Shown one piece after another: positions 12,637 through 19,349 of a stretch of 35,655 nt of DNA. The translations under genes and the position numbers were made by a program. The stretch is taken from contig CAYLGT010000008.1 in assembly GCA_964383465.1 (NCBI GenBank), forward strand, positions 1-35,655, given 5' to 3'. Positions within the stretch are counted from its first letter, which is position 1; every line of letters begins with the position of its first letter. The notes under the pieces were generated by a model, which ran no database searches, was not told the DNA's origin, and saw nothing but the letters and a program-made list of their open reading frames with translations. The DNA is from CAYLGT01 sp964383465. GTDB lineage: Bacteria > Patescibacteriota > Saccharimonadia > Saccharimonadales > Saccharimonadaceae.

Positions 12637-13023
12637 GTGTGGTACGTTTTTGTATATGCGCTGTTTACTCTGACGGTCATGCTGGCCGCAGTATTTGCCG
12701 GTATCTTGGTGGCGAAGATCCGTGACGAGTACTGGCCGACGCGGGAACTCATGATCCCGACATATCTGGCCCCCATAGCGGGACTGGCTGTATGGCTACA
12801 GACTGGGGTGTCCCTCTGTTTTGTGGCAGGGATTTGCTTTGCTCTAGGAGTACTCGCCGCCGACGACTTGGACGACGAGATTGACCTCGACGTCGATGAG
12901 CACGAAGGCCCCAAGGAGTCCAGGTGGTCTTCTTTGCTCCGCAAGCTTCCGCGGCCCACACGCCGTCCCCCGGCTCCGTACAAGCCAGAAGACGACCCGA
13001 ACTGGACCAACTACAAGCCCTGA
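12637..13023 (+). CDS. Small three-TM protein with PEDDPNWTNYKP tail (array unit 4)
   Basis: A 128-residue membrane protein starting at GTG 12637, five bases after AGGAG in the conserved leader; the open frame extending back to 12208 overlaps unit 3 and is a shadow. Hydrophobic segments are at about residues 5-25, 37-53 and 56-75. An acidic stretch (DDLDDEIDLDVDEHEG), a basic Pro/Arg-rich linker and the tail KPEDDPNWTNYKP follow. The tail is nearly identical at DNA level to that of 13443. A small second gene starts 11 bases later. Function unknown. Confidence 0.72.
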   Translation: MWYVFVYALFTLTVMLAAVFAGILVAKIRDEYWPTRELMIPTYLAPIAGLAVWLQTGVSLCFVAGICFALGVLAADDLDDEIDLDVDEHEGPKESRWSSLLRKLPRPTRRPPAPYKPEDDPNWTNYKP

Positions 13024-13034
13024 AAGGAGACAGC

Positions 13035-13268
13035 ATGGACGCATTCTCATGCGACAAGTGCGGTGGGGACGTTCCCGCCAGCAACGACGCCAGCATGTTC
13101 GACGCCTACGCAACAGAGAATCCTCTCATGATCCTGAATGGATCCCGTCATCTGTTCCCAGTCGAAGACCCGGTGACCGGAGAGCAACTGTGTGAAGGCT
13201 CGCCAAGCCGTGTCCAGTACCTCGAAGGACAACCACGAGACGAGCGCGTAGATCGCACAACGTCCTAG
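13035..13268 (+). CDS. Small partner protein of array unit 4, CDKCGG zinc-ribbon-like N terminus (77 aa)
   Basis: Unrecognised 77-residue soluble protein. ATG at 13035 follows an AAAGGAG Shine-Dalgarno that spans the stop region of the membrane gene. The N terminus has a CDKCGG knuckle; a third Cys (QLCEGS) lies near residue 53, so a zinc-ribbon is possible but incomplete. Translational coupling to the membrane protein is likely. Partner genes occupy the same place in units 1 and 5 but differ in sequence, so the pair may be modular. Confidence 0.62.
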   Translation: MDAFSCDKCGGDVPASNDASMFDAYATENPLMILNGSRHLFPVEDPVTGEQLCEGSPSRVQYLEGQPRDERVDRTTS

Positions 13269-13289
13269 TTCCCAGAGAGGGAAGAGCGA

Positions 13290-13337
13290 ATGCGTCGTGC
13301 CAACGCCGAGCTCCAAGCCCGCTACCGATCGAGCTAA
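13290..13337 (+). CDS. Possible 15-aa mini-ORF running into terminator T4
   Basis: ATG at 13290 sits just after GAGAGGGAAGAG and reads MRRANAELQARYRSS to a TAA inside T4. It may be a remnant of a further gene whose end, as elsewhere in the array, was joined to the terminator element. Too short to be confident. Confidence 0.22.
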   Translation: MRRANAELQARYRSS

Positions 13338-13371
13338 CCCGCACAGGGTCCGCTCTCGGGGCGGGCTCTTT
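13316..13371 (+). terminator. Repeated terminator element T4
   Basis: Outer and middle arms as in T1; apical hairpin ACCC-GCACA-GGGT replaces the CTC-GAAA-GAG of T1 and T3. Followed by CTTTGCAT. It lies 47 bases after the stop of the 13035 gene. Confidence 0.85.
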
Positions 13372-13442
13372 GCATCTAAAGGGTATTGATTTATAAGAGA
13401 AAATATATTGTAATGCCTTTATCGACATTAGGAGTTGATGTT

Positions 13443-13766
13443 GTGCACATTCTCAGCCTTGATGCCCTCACATTCGGGGTATTAGTTCTGTTGTTCATCG
13501 CAGGCTTCGAAAGTGTGGTTGCGCGAGACACGCATCGACCATACCTCAGTATGCGACTGCCGGTAATTCTCTCCACAATGACGGGTTGGCTCATCTGGGT
13601 CATCCTTGGCTATACACTGGTACTTATCTGTGCTCTCAGCTTTGTGGCTGGTGTAGCGGCAGGCATGTACCGAGACAAAGTCCCAAGTCACCAACCAAAG
13701 TCTTCCTTTGCCAAGGAGGACTATGCGCCAGAAGACGACCCGAACTGGACTAACTACAAGCCCTGA
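13443..13766 (+). CDS. Small three-TM protein with PEDDPNWTNYKP tail (array unit 5)
   Basis: A 107-residue membrane protein. GTG at 13443 is chosen because it is eight bases after the AGGAG of the conserved leader; the in-frame ATG at 13413 lies at or upstream of the likely transcription start. Hydrophobic segments are at about residues 8-25, 41-58 and 60-76, then a polar linker and APEDDPNWTNYKP. It shares this tail with units 1 and 4 while the membrane part differs. The 126-residue partner gene begins 21 bases downstream. Function unknown. Confidence 0.72.
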   Translation: MHILSLDALTFGVLVLLFIAGFESVVARDTHRPYLSMRLPVILSTMTGWLIWVILGYTLVLICALSFVAGVAAGMYRDKVPSHQPKSSFAKEDYAPEDDPNWTNYKP

Positions 13767-13787
13767 AGATCAGGCGAACGGAGTGAA

Positions 13788-14168
13788 ATGACACAAAAGG
13801 TTCGATTTGGCTGGTGGTGCCCCGAGGAGTACGCCGTCGGCATACGACTGACGCTGCATGACGACTCGGAGCTTATCGAAGGGCTACCAGAGCGCTTTTT
13901 CTTCCGGGGCCTCGTGACAGTTCTGACAGAACACGCGCACGGCAGAACCACCTACGCCATCCTGCTGACCGACGTACCCTCACCGGTACTCACGGAAGCG
14001 ATGAGGTCATTGCTCGGTCAACGACTGTTCGACACCTGTTTCCGTGATGGTGAATTTGCCTATACGGAAGACGACGAGGGCTTCAACAAGCTCCCAGAGC
14101 CGACTGAAGACGACTTTCAGCACATGCTGCGTGCGATCAGGGAAGATCTGCAGGCACAAAGGGCCTAA
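13788..14168 (+). CDS. Partner protein of array unit 5 (126 aa, hypothetical)
   Basis: Unrecognised acidic soluble protein. ATG at 13788 follows GGAG by four bases. It begins KVRFGWWCPEEYAVGIRLTL and has mixed strand/helix character, with an acidic region (YTEDDEGFNKLPEPTEDDF) before a C-terminal helix (MLRAIREDLQAQRA). No signal peptide or membrane segment. It is the second gene of unit 5 and its TAA is embedded in terminator T5. Co-expression with a membrane protein suggests a cytoplasmic partner, but this is inference only. Confidence 0.68.
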   Translation: MTQKVRFGWWCPEEYAVGIRLTLHDDSELIEGLPERFFFRGLVTVLTEHAHGRTTYAILLTDVPSPVLTEAMRSLLGQRLFDTCFRDGEFAYTEDDEGFNKLPEPTEDDFQHMLRAIREDLQAQRA

Positions 14169-14223
14169 GCCCGCTCCCGATCGAGCTAACCCGCATAGGG
14201 TCCGCTCTCGGGGCGGGCTCTTT
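14168..14223 (+). terminator. Repeated terminator element T5
   Basis: Nearly identical to T4, with loop GCATA in place of GCACA in the apical hairpin. Followed by CTTTGCATTTTT. It begins inside the stop codon of the 13788 gene. Confidence 0.85.
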
Positions 14224-14293
14224 GCATTTTTATGGTATATTATCTGATAATCGTTAGGGCATCCGACGCACATAACAGGACAGGGGAAGCTCA

Positions 14294-14641
14294 GTGAGCT
14301 CATCACAAAGCACAGAGGACAAGGTCCGTTATCGCTACACCATTGACTTGCTGTCAGGTATTGTGGCGACATGGACCTCGCTACAGACTGCTGATGAGGT
14401 GGTCGCAGCAGCGAAGAGGTTGCTGGAGAAAAAGGGTGTCGATGTCGATGCCGACCAACCGGCGCGCAAAACTTTGGAGATCATTCAGCAGACTTGCGCA
14501 GTCTTTCGTAGGGTTATCAGAGAGGGACTTACGGAAAACCTAGCAAACCGCCAGGAGTCAGCCAGAAGGTCGCTCTCACAACTCATAACCGACTGGGAAG
14601 AGGAGGCGCTCATCCTAGAACGGTGGAACAGAGAAGGGTAA
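14294..14641 (+). CDS. Hypothetical helical protein (115 aa)
   Basis: Unrecognised soluble protein. GTG at 14294 follows AGGGGAAG. It looks almost fully helical: TIDLLSGIVATWTSLQTADE, a helix from EVVAAAKRLLEKKG, then helices up to DWEEEALILERWNREG. No membrane or export signal. It is the last gene after the T-element array but is not followed by a T-element; instead a different hairpin lies at 14651. It may therefore belong to the same accessory block without being an array unit. Confidence 0.65.
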   Translation: MSSSQSTEDKVRYRYTIDLLSGIVATWTSLQTADEVVAAAKRLLEKKGVDVDADQPARKTLEIIQQTCAVFRRVIREGLTENLANRQESARRSLSQLITDWEEEALILERWNREG

Positions 14642-14650
14642 TGCGATCCC

Positions 14651-14680
14651 AGGTGAGCCGGGACCTGTCCTGTCTCACCT
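14651..14680 (+). terminator. Hairpin after the 14294 gene
   Basis: Perfect 7-bp stem AGGTGAG/CTCACCT with a 16-base loop but only CATATA after it, so termination is uncertain. Confidence 0.4.
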
Positions 14681-14757
14681 CATATACCGACGACAAATGT
14701 GGTCGATTTATGAGGCGAGACAACATTTTCGCTATACGAAAAGTAGAAAAATACTAT

Positions 14758-14787
14758 TTACCATAACCGTCTAGTATGTGCTATAAT
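14758..14787 (+). promoter_or_regulatory. Upstream promoter of the sigma4/HARE gene
   Basis: TTACCA (14758-14763), 18 bases, TATAAT (14782-14787). First of two tandem promoters. Confidence 0.5.
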
Positions 14788-14807
14788 AAAGCTATTAGAA
14801 ATTGTAT

Positions 14808-14836
14808 TTGACTTTTTGTAGTACTCGTTCTATAAT
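14808..14836 (+). promoter_or_regulatory. Consensus promoter of the sigma4/HARE gene
   Basis: TTGACT (14808-14813), 17 bases, perfect TATAAT (14831-14836). Among the strongest promoters in the window. Confidence 0.8.
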
Positions 14837-14858
14837 AGACACAAATACAGTAGTAAGA

Positions 14859-14875
14859 GCTACAATTCTTGTAGC
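14859..14875 (+). promoter_or_regulatory. Leader hairpin of the sigma4/HARE gene
   Basis: Perfect GCTACAA/TTGTAGC stem with a three-base loop, located between the promoter and the AAAGGA ribosome site. Confidence 0.5.
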
Positions 14876-14895
14876 CGTTAAAGCAAAGGAACCCC

Positions 14896-15933
14896 ATGAA
14901 CGACGCGGAAGCCGCAACTCCTGACATCAAATCCGTAGTCCAGAACATACTGGACGGTATTGAACGTGAGCGTGAACGAGAAATTATCTCTCGTCGTTTT
15001 GGGTTGACTGACCGAAAAGAAACACTAGAACAGATTGGTGAACTGCTTGGTATCACTCGTGAACGAGTGCGCCAGCTCGAAAAAGCCATCCTGATACGCC
15101 TCAAGATTGCAGCCGAAGAAGGCCGCCTGGAACTCGAAAGCATCGAGCGATTCCTCGTACAGCACCTCCACGAAATGGGCCGCGCTGCACGACTTGGCGA
15201 CCTCACTGAGCGAATCATGCCTGGAAGTGGCGAACGAGAAAAAGCACATGTGGCATTTGTCGCTGAGCTTTCGCCAAAACTCTCTGTACTGAGCGAAAAT
15301 GACCACTACCACCACGGTGTCGCCCTGAGCGAACATCACGACGAAAAACAGCTCAAAAAGCGCGTCGATGACATCGTCAAGACCGTCAAAGAACACGGTC
15401 AGGCACTGACTGCAGACGAGCTACACGCTAAAACGAGCTACGAGCACCCGGACCACGTCCGCGCTATTGCCAGCCTCAGCAAAAACATCGCCAGCCTGCG
15501 TGACGTATGGGGCCTTACTAAGTGGCCAACCGTCAACCCGAAGAACATTCGTGACAAAATCTACGTCATCCTCCAGGAAAACGGCAAACCTATGCACTTT
15601 TCTGAAATCGCTAAAAGCATCAAAGACAGTGACTTCAAGCGAAAAGACGTCACTACACAGGCGATTCACAACGAGCTTATCAAGGACAAACGATTCGTTC
15701 TGATCGGTCGTGGTATCTATGCGCTCCAAGAGTGGGGCTACAAAAAGGGAACTGTTGCCGACATCATCTCTCAAGTTCTCAAAAAAGCCGGTGAACCACT
15801 CCACCGAGATGAAATCGTCAAGCGCGTCCTCAAGGACCGCCAGGTAAAAGAAACAACTATTTTGCTCAACCTACAGAGCAAGCCAGAGTTCAAGCGCGTT
15901 GCTAAAGCAACGTACGTTCTGGCCGAAAAATAG
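14896..15933 (+). CDS. Sigma region 4-like HTH protein fused to HARE-type winged helices
   Basis: A 345-residue regulator. Residues about 24-72 match sigma-70 region 4, the -35-binding HTH: EREIISRRFGLTDRKETL, then IGELLGITRERVRQLEKAIL. There is no region 2, so it cannot act as an ordinary sigma factor alone. The C terminus holds two repeats like the HARE-HTH domain of RNA polymerase delta (RpoE): about 217-283 (KIYVILQENGKPMHFSEIA to GRGIYAL) and 288-345 (DIISQVLKKAGEPLHRDEIV to ATYVLAEK). The 140-200 region is linker-like with a His-rich patch. It probably binds DNA and/or RNA polymerase as a global regulator. ATG at 14896 follows AAAGGA. Two strong tandem promoters and a leader hairpin suggest high, regulated expression. 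Confidence 0.82.
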   Translation: MNDAEAATPDIKSVVQNILDGIEREREREIISRRFGLTDRKETLEQIGELLGITRERVRQLEKAILIRLKIAAEEGRLELESIERFLVQHLHEMGRAARLGDLTERIMPGSGEREKAHVAFVAELSPKLSVLSENDHYHHGVALSEHHDEKQLKKRVDDIVKTVKEHGQALTADELHAKTSYEHPDHVRAIASLSKNIASLRDVWGLTKWPTVNPKNIRDKIYVILQENGKPMHFSEIAKSIKDSDFKRKDVTTQAIHNELIKDKRFVLIGRGIYALQEWGYKKGTVADIISQVLKKAGEPLHRDEIVKRVLKDRQVKETTILLNLQSKPEFKRVAKATYVLAEK

Positions 15934-15948
15934 TTTACATAAGTGATT

Positions 15949-15962
15949 TGCCCTCTAGGGCA
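15949..15962 (+). terminator. Small hairpin after the sigma4/HARE gene
   Basis: TGCCC-TCTA-GGGCA followed by GTTTGCG; a weak terminator or attenuator before the ATPase gene. Confidence 0.4.
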
Positions 15963-15987
15963 GTTTGCGAGACAATGGTACGTAGTA

Positions 15988-18729
15988 ATGGGTGAAATAC
16001 TCGCATGGTTTTTCAGTTTATTGTTGCAGTGGTATGTATGGATACCACTTGCTGGCGTACTGATCTACCTCGCATGGCGTAACAACAAGCTAGCGGATGC
16101 GATCGACACCACCGAACATGTGCTGATCACTCTCGAGATCCCACGTGCCAACGACAAAAAAGAACTGGCAGCCGAACAGATGTTTGCCAGCCTGCACGGT
16201 ATTTTGCGTGACAAAACCGAGCTCCGCCTGAGCGGCGGCATGCAGGAGCATATCTCGTTCGAAATTGCAGCCATCGACCAGCTGATCCGCTTCTATGTCT
16301 GGATCCCGAAGCATCTACAGAACTTTGTGGAGGGGCAAATCTATGCCCAGTATCCAACTGTACAAATTCACTCTATAGACGAGGACTATACCAAACGCGA
16401 GCTCGGCCAAAAAGTTATCTACACCTCTGAACTGACACTGACCGACAACGAAATGTTGCCGATCAAAACATTTCAGAGCTTTGAAGTCGACCCACTCGCC
16501 GGTGTCACGGCGACGCTTGCCAAACTCGAGGAGCCAGGCGAAGAAGTCTGGATCCAGGTACTGACACGGCCAGTGGCCGACGATTGGCACAAGCGCGCCA
16601 GTCGCTACGCGTCGAGCATAAAAAACGGTACTGCCAGTTTCGATCTGTTTTCCGGAAGCGGCAAATGGTTTATAACTGCGCTCGAAGCGCTTTGGAAACC
16701 GCCAGAGCAGGGTGCAGGTGGGGCCTCGAAGCCAGAGCTGAGTGAACGCGACAAAACGCGTGTCTCGGAGATAGAAAAGAAATCAACCAAACTCGGTTAC
16801 CAAGTAAAAATCCGCATGGCTTACCTAGGCAGCAACCAAACGGTTGCTCGTCAACGTATGCAAGCACTTGTCGGAACGTTCAAACAGTTCAACTCGACCA
16901 ACCTGAACGGTTTCAAGATGAGCGGAGGAAGTTTCGCCCCTGTTGAGCTCGAAAAGTACAAAGCCCGCTTCTTTATCGACAAGGGGTATATCCTCAACAT
17001 CGAAGAACTCGCCTCTGTGTTTCACTTACCGCACACCAACGTTGAAACCCCAAATATCGTCTGGGCGAGCAGTAAAACCGCTGAACCACCAGCTAAACTC
17101 CCTGTTCTAACAGGGGAGGCGGCTCACGATGAACAGATCAGTGCCTTTGGGCTGACAAACTTCCGAGGCATTAACCATCAGTTTGGACTCTATCGTTACG
17201 ATCGTTCACGTCACGTCTACATCATCGGTCAAACCGGAGCAGGTAAGTCAGGGCTACTCGAGATATTTGCGCTCAGCGACATCTATCACAAGCACGGTTA
17301 CGCCATCATCGACCCGCACGGTGACTTTGCGGTTAACAACATGCACTTTATACCGGCGGATCGCATAGACGACGTTGTCTACTTCAACCCGGCCGACACA
17401 GCCTATCCACTCGGGTTCAACCCTATGGAGGTCTATGACCCCAACCAGAAGAACAACATCAGCTCCGAAATCATCGGGGTGCTCAAACGTATGTTCGGTG
17501 ATAGCTGGGGACCACGACTCGAGTACATCCTTCGCTACACCATCTTGGCGCTCCTCGACCACCCAAACACAACCATGCTCGACATCACCCGCATGCTGAC
17601 CGACAAAAAGTTTAGAAAAGAGGTACTTGCCAGCTGTAAAGACGCCGTGGTGCTGAACTTCTGGAACATCGAGTTCAACAGCTGGAACGAAAAGTTTCAG
17701 GCTGAAGCAGTCGCACCAGTACTCAACAAAGTAGGGGCCTTTACTGCTAACCCAATCATCCGAAACATCATCGGCCAGCCGAAAAGCACCTTTAACATCC
17801 GACAGATCATGGATGAGGGCAAAATTCTCATCGTAAACCTGTCAAAAGGACTCATCGGTGAGGACAACGCTGCAATCCTGGGTTCATTCCTCGTCACAAA
17901 AATTCAGCTGGCCGCTATGAGCCGAAGCGACATCGAACGCATCGAAGACCGTCGACCATTCTATCTCTACGTCGACGAGTTCCAGAACTTCGCAACCGAC
18001 AGTTTCGCGACTATCCTGTCTGAAGCTCGTAAATACGGCCTAAACCTGACTGTCGCTAACCAGTACGTCTCACAGATGCAGGACACAGTGCGTGACGCCG
18101 TGTTTGGTAACGTCGGAACCATGATCAGCTTTCGTGTGTCGGCAGACGATGCACCGCTCCTTAGCAAGCAGTTCGAGCCTCAGTTCGAGCCAAACGACCT
18201 CCTGCAGATGCACAACCGTAACTTCATCATCAACATGGTGATCAAAGGTGAAAAAGCACCGGCGTTTAGCGCAACGACACTGACCATCCCAACCGCTCAG
18301 ACCAACTATATGCAGCATATCGTCGACAGCTCACGGCGAAAATACGCTCGTGACCGAGCCAGCGTTGAAGCTGAGATCCAGGGTGTTCTCGCTGCAACCA
18401 CCCAACCTACACTCAGTGTTACATCGAACAACCTCGCAAAAAAGTGGCCGATTGATTCAGGTGCCAAAAAAGTACAAAAGCCGGCTGAGCCTAACCGCCC
18501 ACGCATCATACGAGAAGAGAAGGGTACTGGAACGCCTCAGGAGGCCCCTGCCACACATAACGCCCCTCAGACGACCGCTGACGGTGAGCCAAAGAAAAAG
18601 CGCACACGCAGTCGTTCACGACGTAAAAAACCAGCATCGCCATCAACGGGTGAAACAGGGCAGAAGACCCCTGCCTCTCCACCAGCCAGCCAGCCAAAAG
18701 CTGCTGACAACGAACTACGACTTCGATAA
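15988..18729 (+). CDS. Membrane-anchored VirD4/TrwB-type DNA-translocating ATPase
   Basis: A 913-residue protein if started at ATG 15988; a GTG at 15943 would add 15 residues but overlaps the hairpin after the previous gene. An N-terminal hydrophobic stretch (about residues 4-31) gives one or two TM helices. A large soluble domain of about 370 residues precedes the motor. Walker A GQTGAGKS is at 414-421 and Walker B FYLYVDEFQNF has its Asp-Glu at 663-664, followed by the NQYVSQM segment typical of the type IV coupling protein/TraD-like family. The last 100 residues are Pro/Lys/Arg-rich and disordered. It probably pumps DNA or drives a type IV secretion- or pilus-related machine. No other secretion genes are nearby. 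Confidence 0.85.
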   Translation: MGEILAWFFSLLLQWYVWIPLAGVLIYLAWRNNKLADAIDTTEHVLITLEIPRANDKKELAAEQMFASLHGILRDKTELRLSGGMQEHISFEIAAIDQLIRFYVWIPKHLQNFVEGQIYAQYPTVQIHSIDEDYTKRELGQKVIYTSELTLTDNEMLPIKTFQSFEVDPLAGVTATLAKLEEPGEEVWIQVLTRPVADDWHKRASRYASSIKNGTASFDLFSGSGKWFITALEALWKPPEQGAGGASKPELSERDKTRVSEIEKKSTKLGYQVKIRMAYLGSNQTVARQRMQALVGTFKQFNSTNLNGFKMSGGSFAPVELEKYKARFFIDKGYILNIEELASVFHLPHTNVETPNIVWASSKTAEPPAKLPVLTGEAAHDEQISAFGLTNFRGINHQFGLYRYDRSRHVYIIGQTGAGKSGLLEIFALSDIYHKHGYAIIDPHGDFAVNNMHFIPADRIDDVVYFNPADTAYPLGFNPMEVYDPNQKNNISSEIIGVLKRMFGDSWGPRLEYILRYTILALLDHPNTTMLDITRMLTDKKFRKEVLASCKDAVVLNFWNIEFNSWNEKFQAEAVAPVLNKVGAFTANPIIRNIIGQPKSTFNIRQIMDEGKILIVNLSKGLIGEDNAAILGSFLVTKIQLAAMSRSDIERIEDRRPFYLYVDEFQNFATDSFATILSEARKYGLNLTVANQYVSQMQDTVRDAVFGNVGTMISFRVSADDAPLLSKQFEPQFEPNDLLQMHNRNFIINMVIKGEKAPAFSATTLTIPTAQTNYMQHIVDSSRRKYARDRASVEAEIQGVLAATTQPTLSVTSNNLAKKWPIDSGAKKVQKPAEPNRPRIIREEKGTGTPQEAPATHNAPQTTADGEPKKKRTRSRSRRKKPASPSTGETGQKTPASPPASQPKAADNELRLR

Positions 18730-18969
18730 TCTCTAAACCTCCATACCGCAGTCCTTTTTTCTGAAAACTGCGCTGAAGTAAACCTATACGAACAAATATA
18801 GAACATGTGTAATTGGATTTGGGTTCTATAGTAAAAAACGTTGAAAAAATGTATATGCAGGCAGGCATAACGTAGGACAGTAGGCGGCGTGTATAAAAAC
18901 GAGTGCATGTACAAAAAATCCACGGATCATATAGGTAGGAAAGATGAGTATATATACGTCTTTAGGGAA

Positions 18970-19058
18970 TATAATTCGTGTCGCACAATAAATCTTTTAC
19001 GACACGTAAGAAGTAGTTCTAAGTTGATTCACTATACCCCCTAAACAGGGGACTTTTT
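18970..19058 (+). ncRNA. Candidate small RNA
   Basis: TATAAT (18970-18975) is followed by a perfect 7-bp dyad CGTGTCG/CGACACG (18977-18983 with 19000-19006) and, at 19038-19058, by a CCCCT-AAAC-AGGGG stem with ACTTTTTC, a good terminator. No clear -35 is seen, and the dyad begins very close to the -10, so it might instead be an operator. Confidence 0.3.
19038..19058 (+). terminator. Rho-independent terminator in the 19-kb intergenic region
   Basis: CCCCT/AGGGG stem with AAAC loop, then ACTTTTTC. It ends either the ATPase transcript or a local small RNA. Confidence 0.65.
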
Positions 19059-19324
19059 CAGCATATTCACCGTGTGACTGCTAAATGTGTCATGTGGTTT
19101 GCACTTTCGTACGCCTTGAACCATTCATACTGTCATGTGGCGTTGCACATGCCCACGTTATAGACTTTTCCACACTGGTTTAGCCAATGTTTGACATTTT
19201 TTGCTTTTTGTTTTCACGCCCCTACTTCTCTCTTGTTTTGACATTTGTTTGACTTTGTGCCCCTGCTATGTTTTTATATATTTTTTTAAAACTCAAAGTA
19301 TAGAACAAAAACCGAACTAAAAAG

Positions 19325-19349
19325 GAGAGTGCTCTTTTCTTCTACTCTC
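19325..19349 (-). terminator. Terminator of the division/cell-wall cluster
   Basis: On the minus strand GAGAGT/ACTCTC with a 13-base loop, then CTTTTTAG. The stem includes the ftsQ stop codon. Confidence 0.65.

Larger units (their letters stand above)
18730..19341. other. 612-bp AT-rich intergenic region
   Basis: No credible protein gene. It contains a dyad CGCAGT/ACTGCG at 18748-18773 after the ATPase gene, a possible small RNA (18970-19058), an imperfect direct repeat (TGTCATGTGG at 19088-19097 and 19131-19140, each followed closely by TTGCAC) and several TTTGACA-like motifs at about 19190-19255. The two flanking operons point towards it and converge. Confidence 0.7.

Noticed and set aside
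13413..13442. ATG 13413 as the start of the unit 5 membrane protein
   Set aside because: It overlaps the likely transcription start and lacks a ribosome site, whereas GTG 13443 follows the conserved AGGAG leader.
11473..14223. Integron attC sites or a CRISPR array for the repeated elements
   Set aside because: The elements are terminator hairpins of 53-62 bases without the RYYYAAC/GTTRRRY core, there is no integrase, and spacing is gene-sized and irregular.
19150..19200. Replication origin, because of TTTTCCACA resembling a DnaA box in AT-rich DNA
   Set aside because: Only one imperfect box is visible, with no cluster and no dnaA, dnaN or gyr genes nearby.
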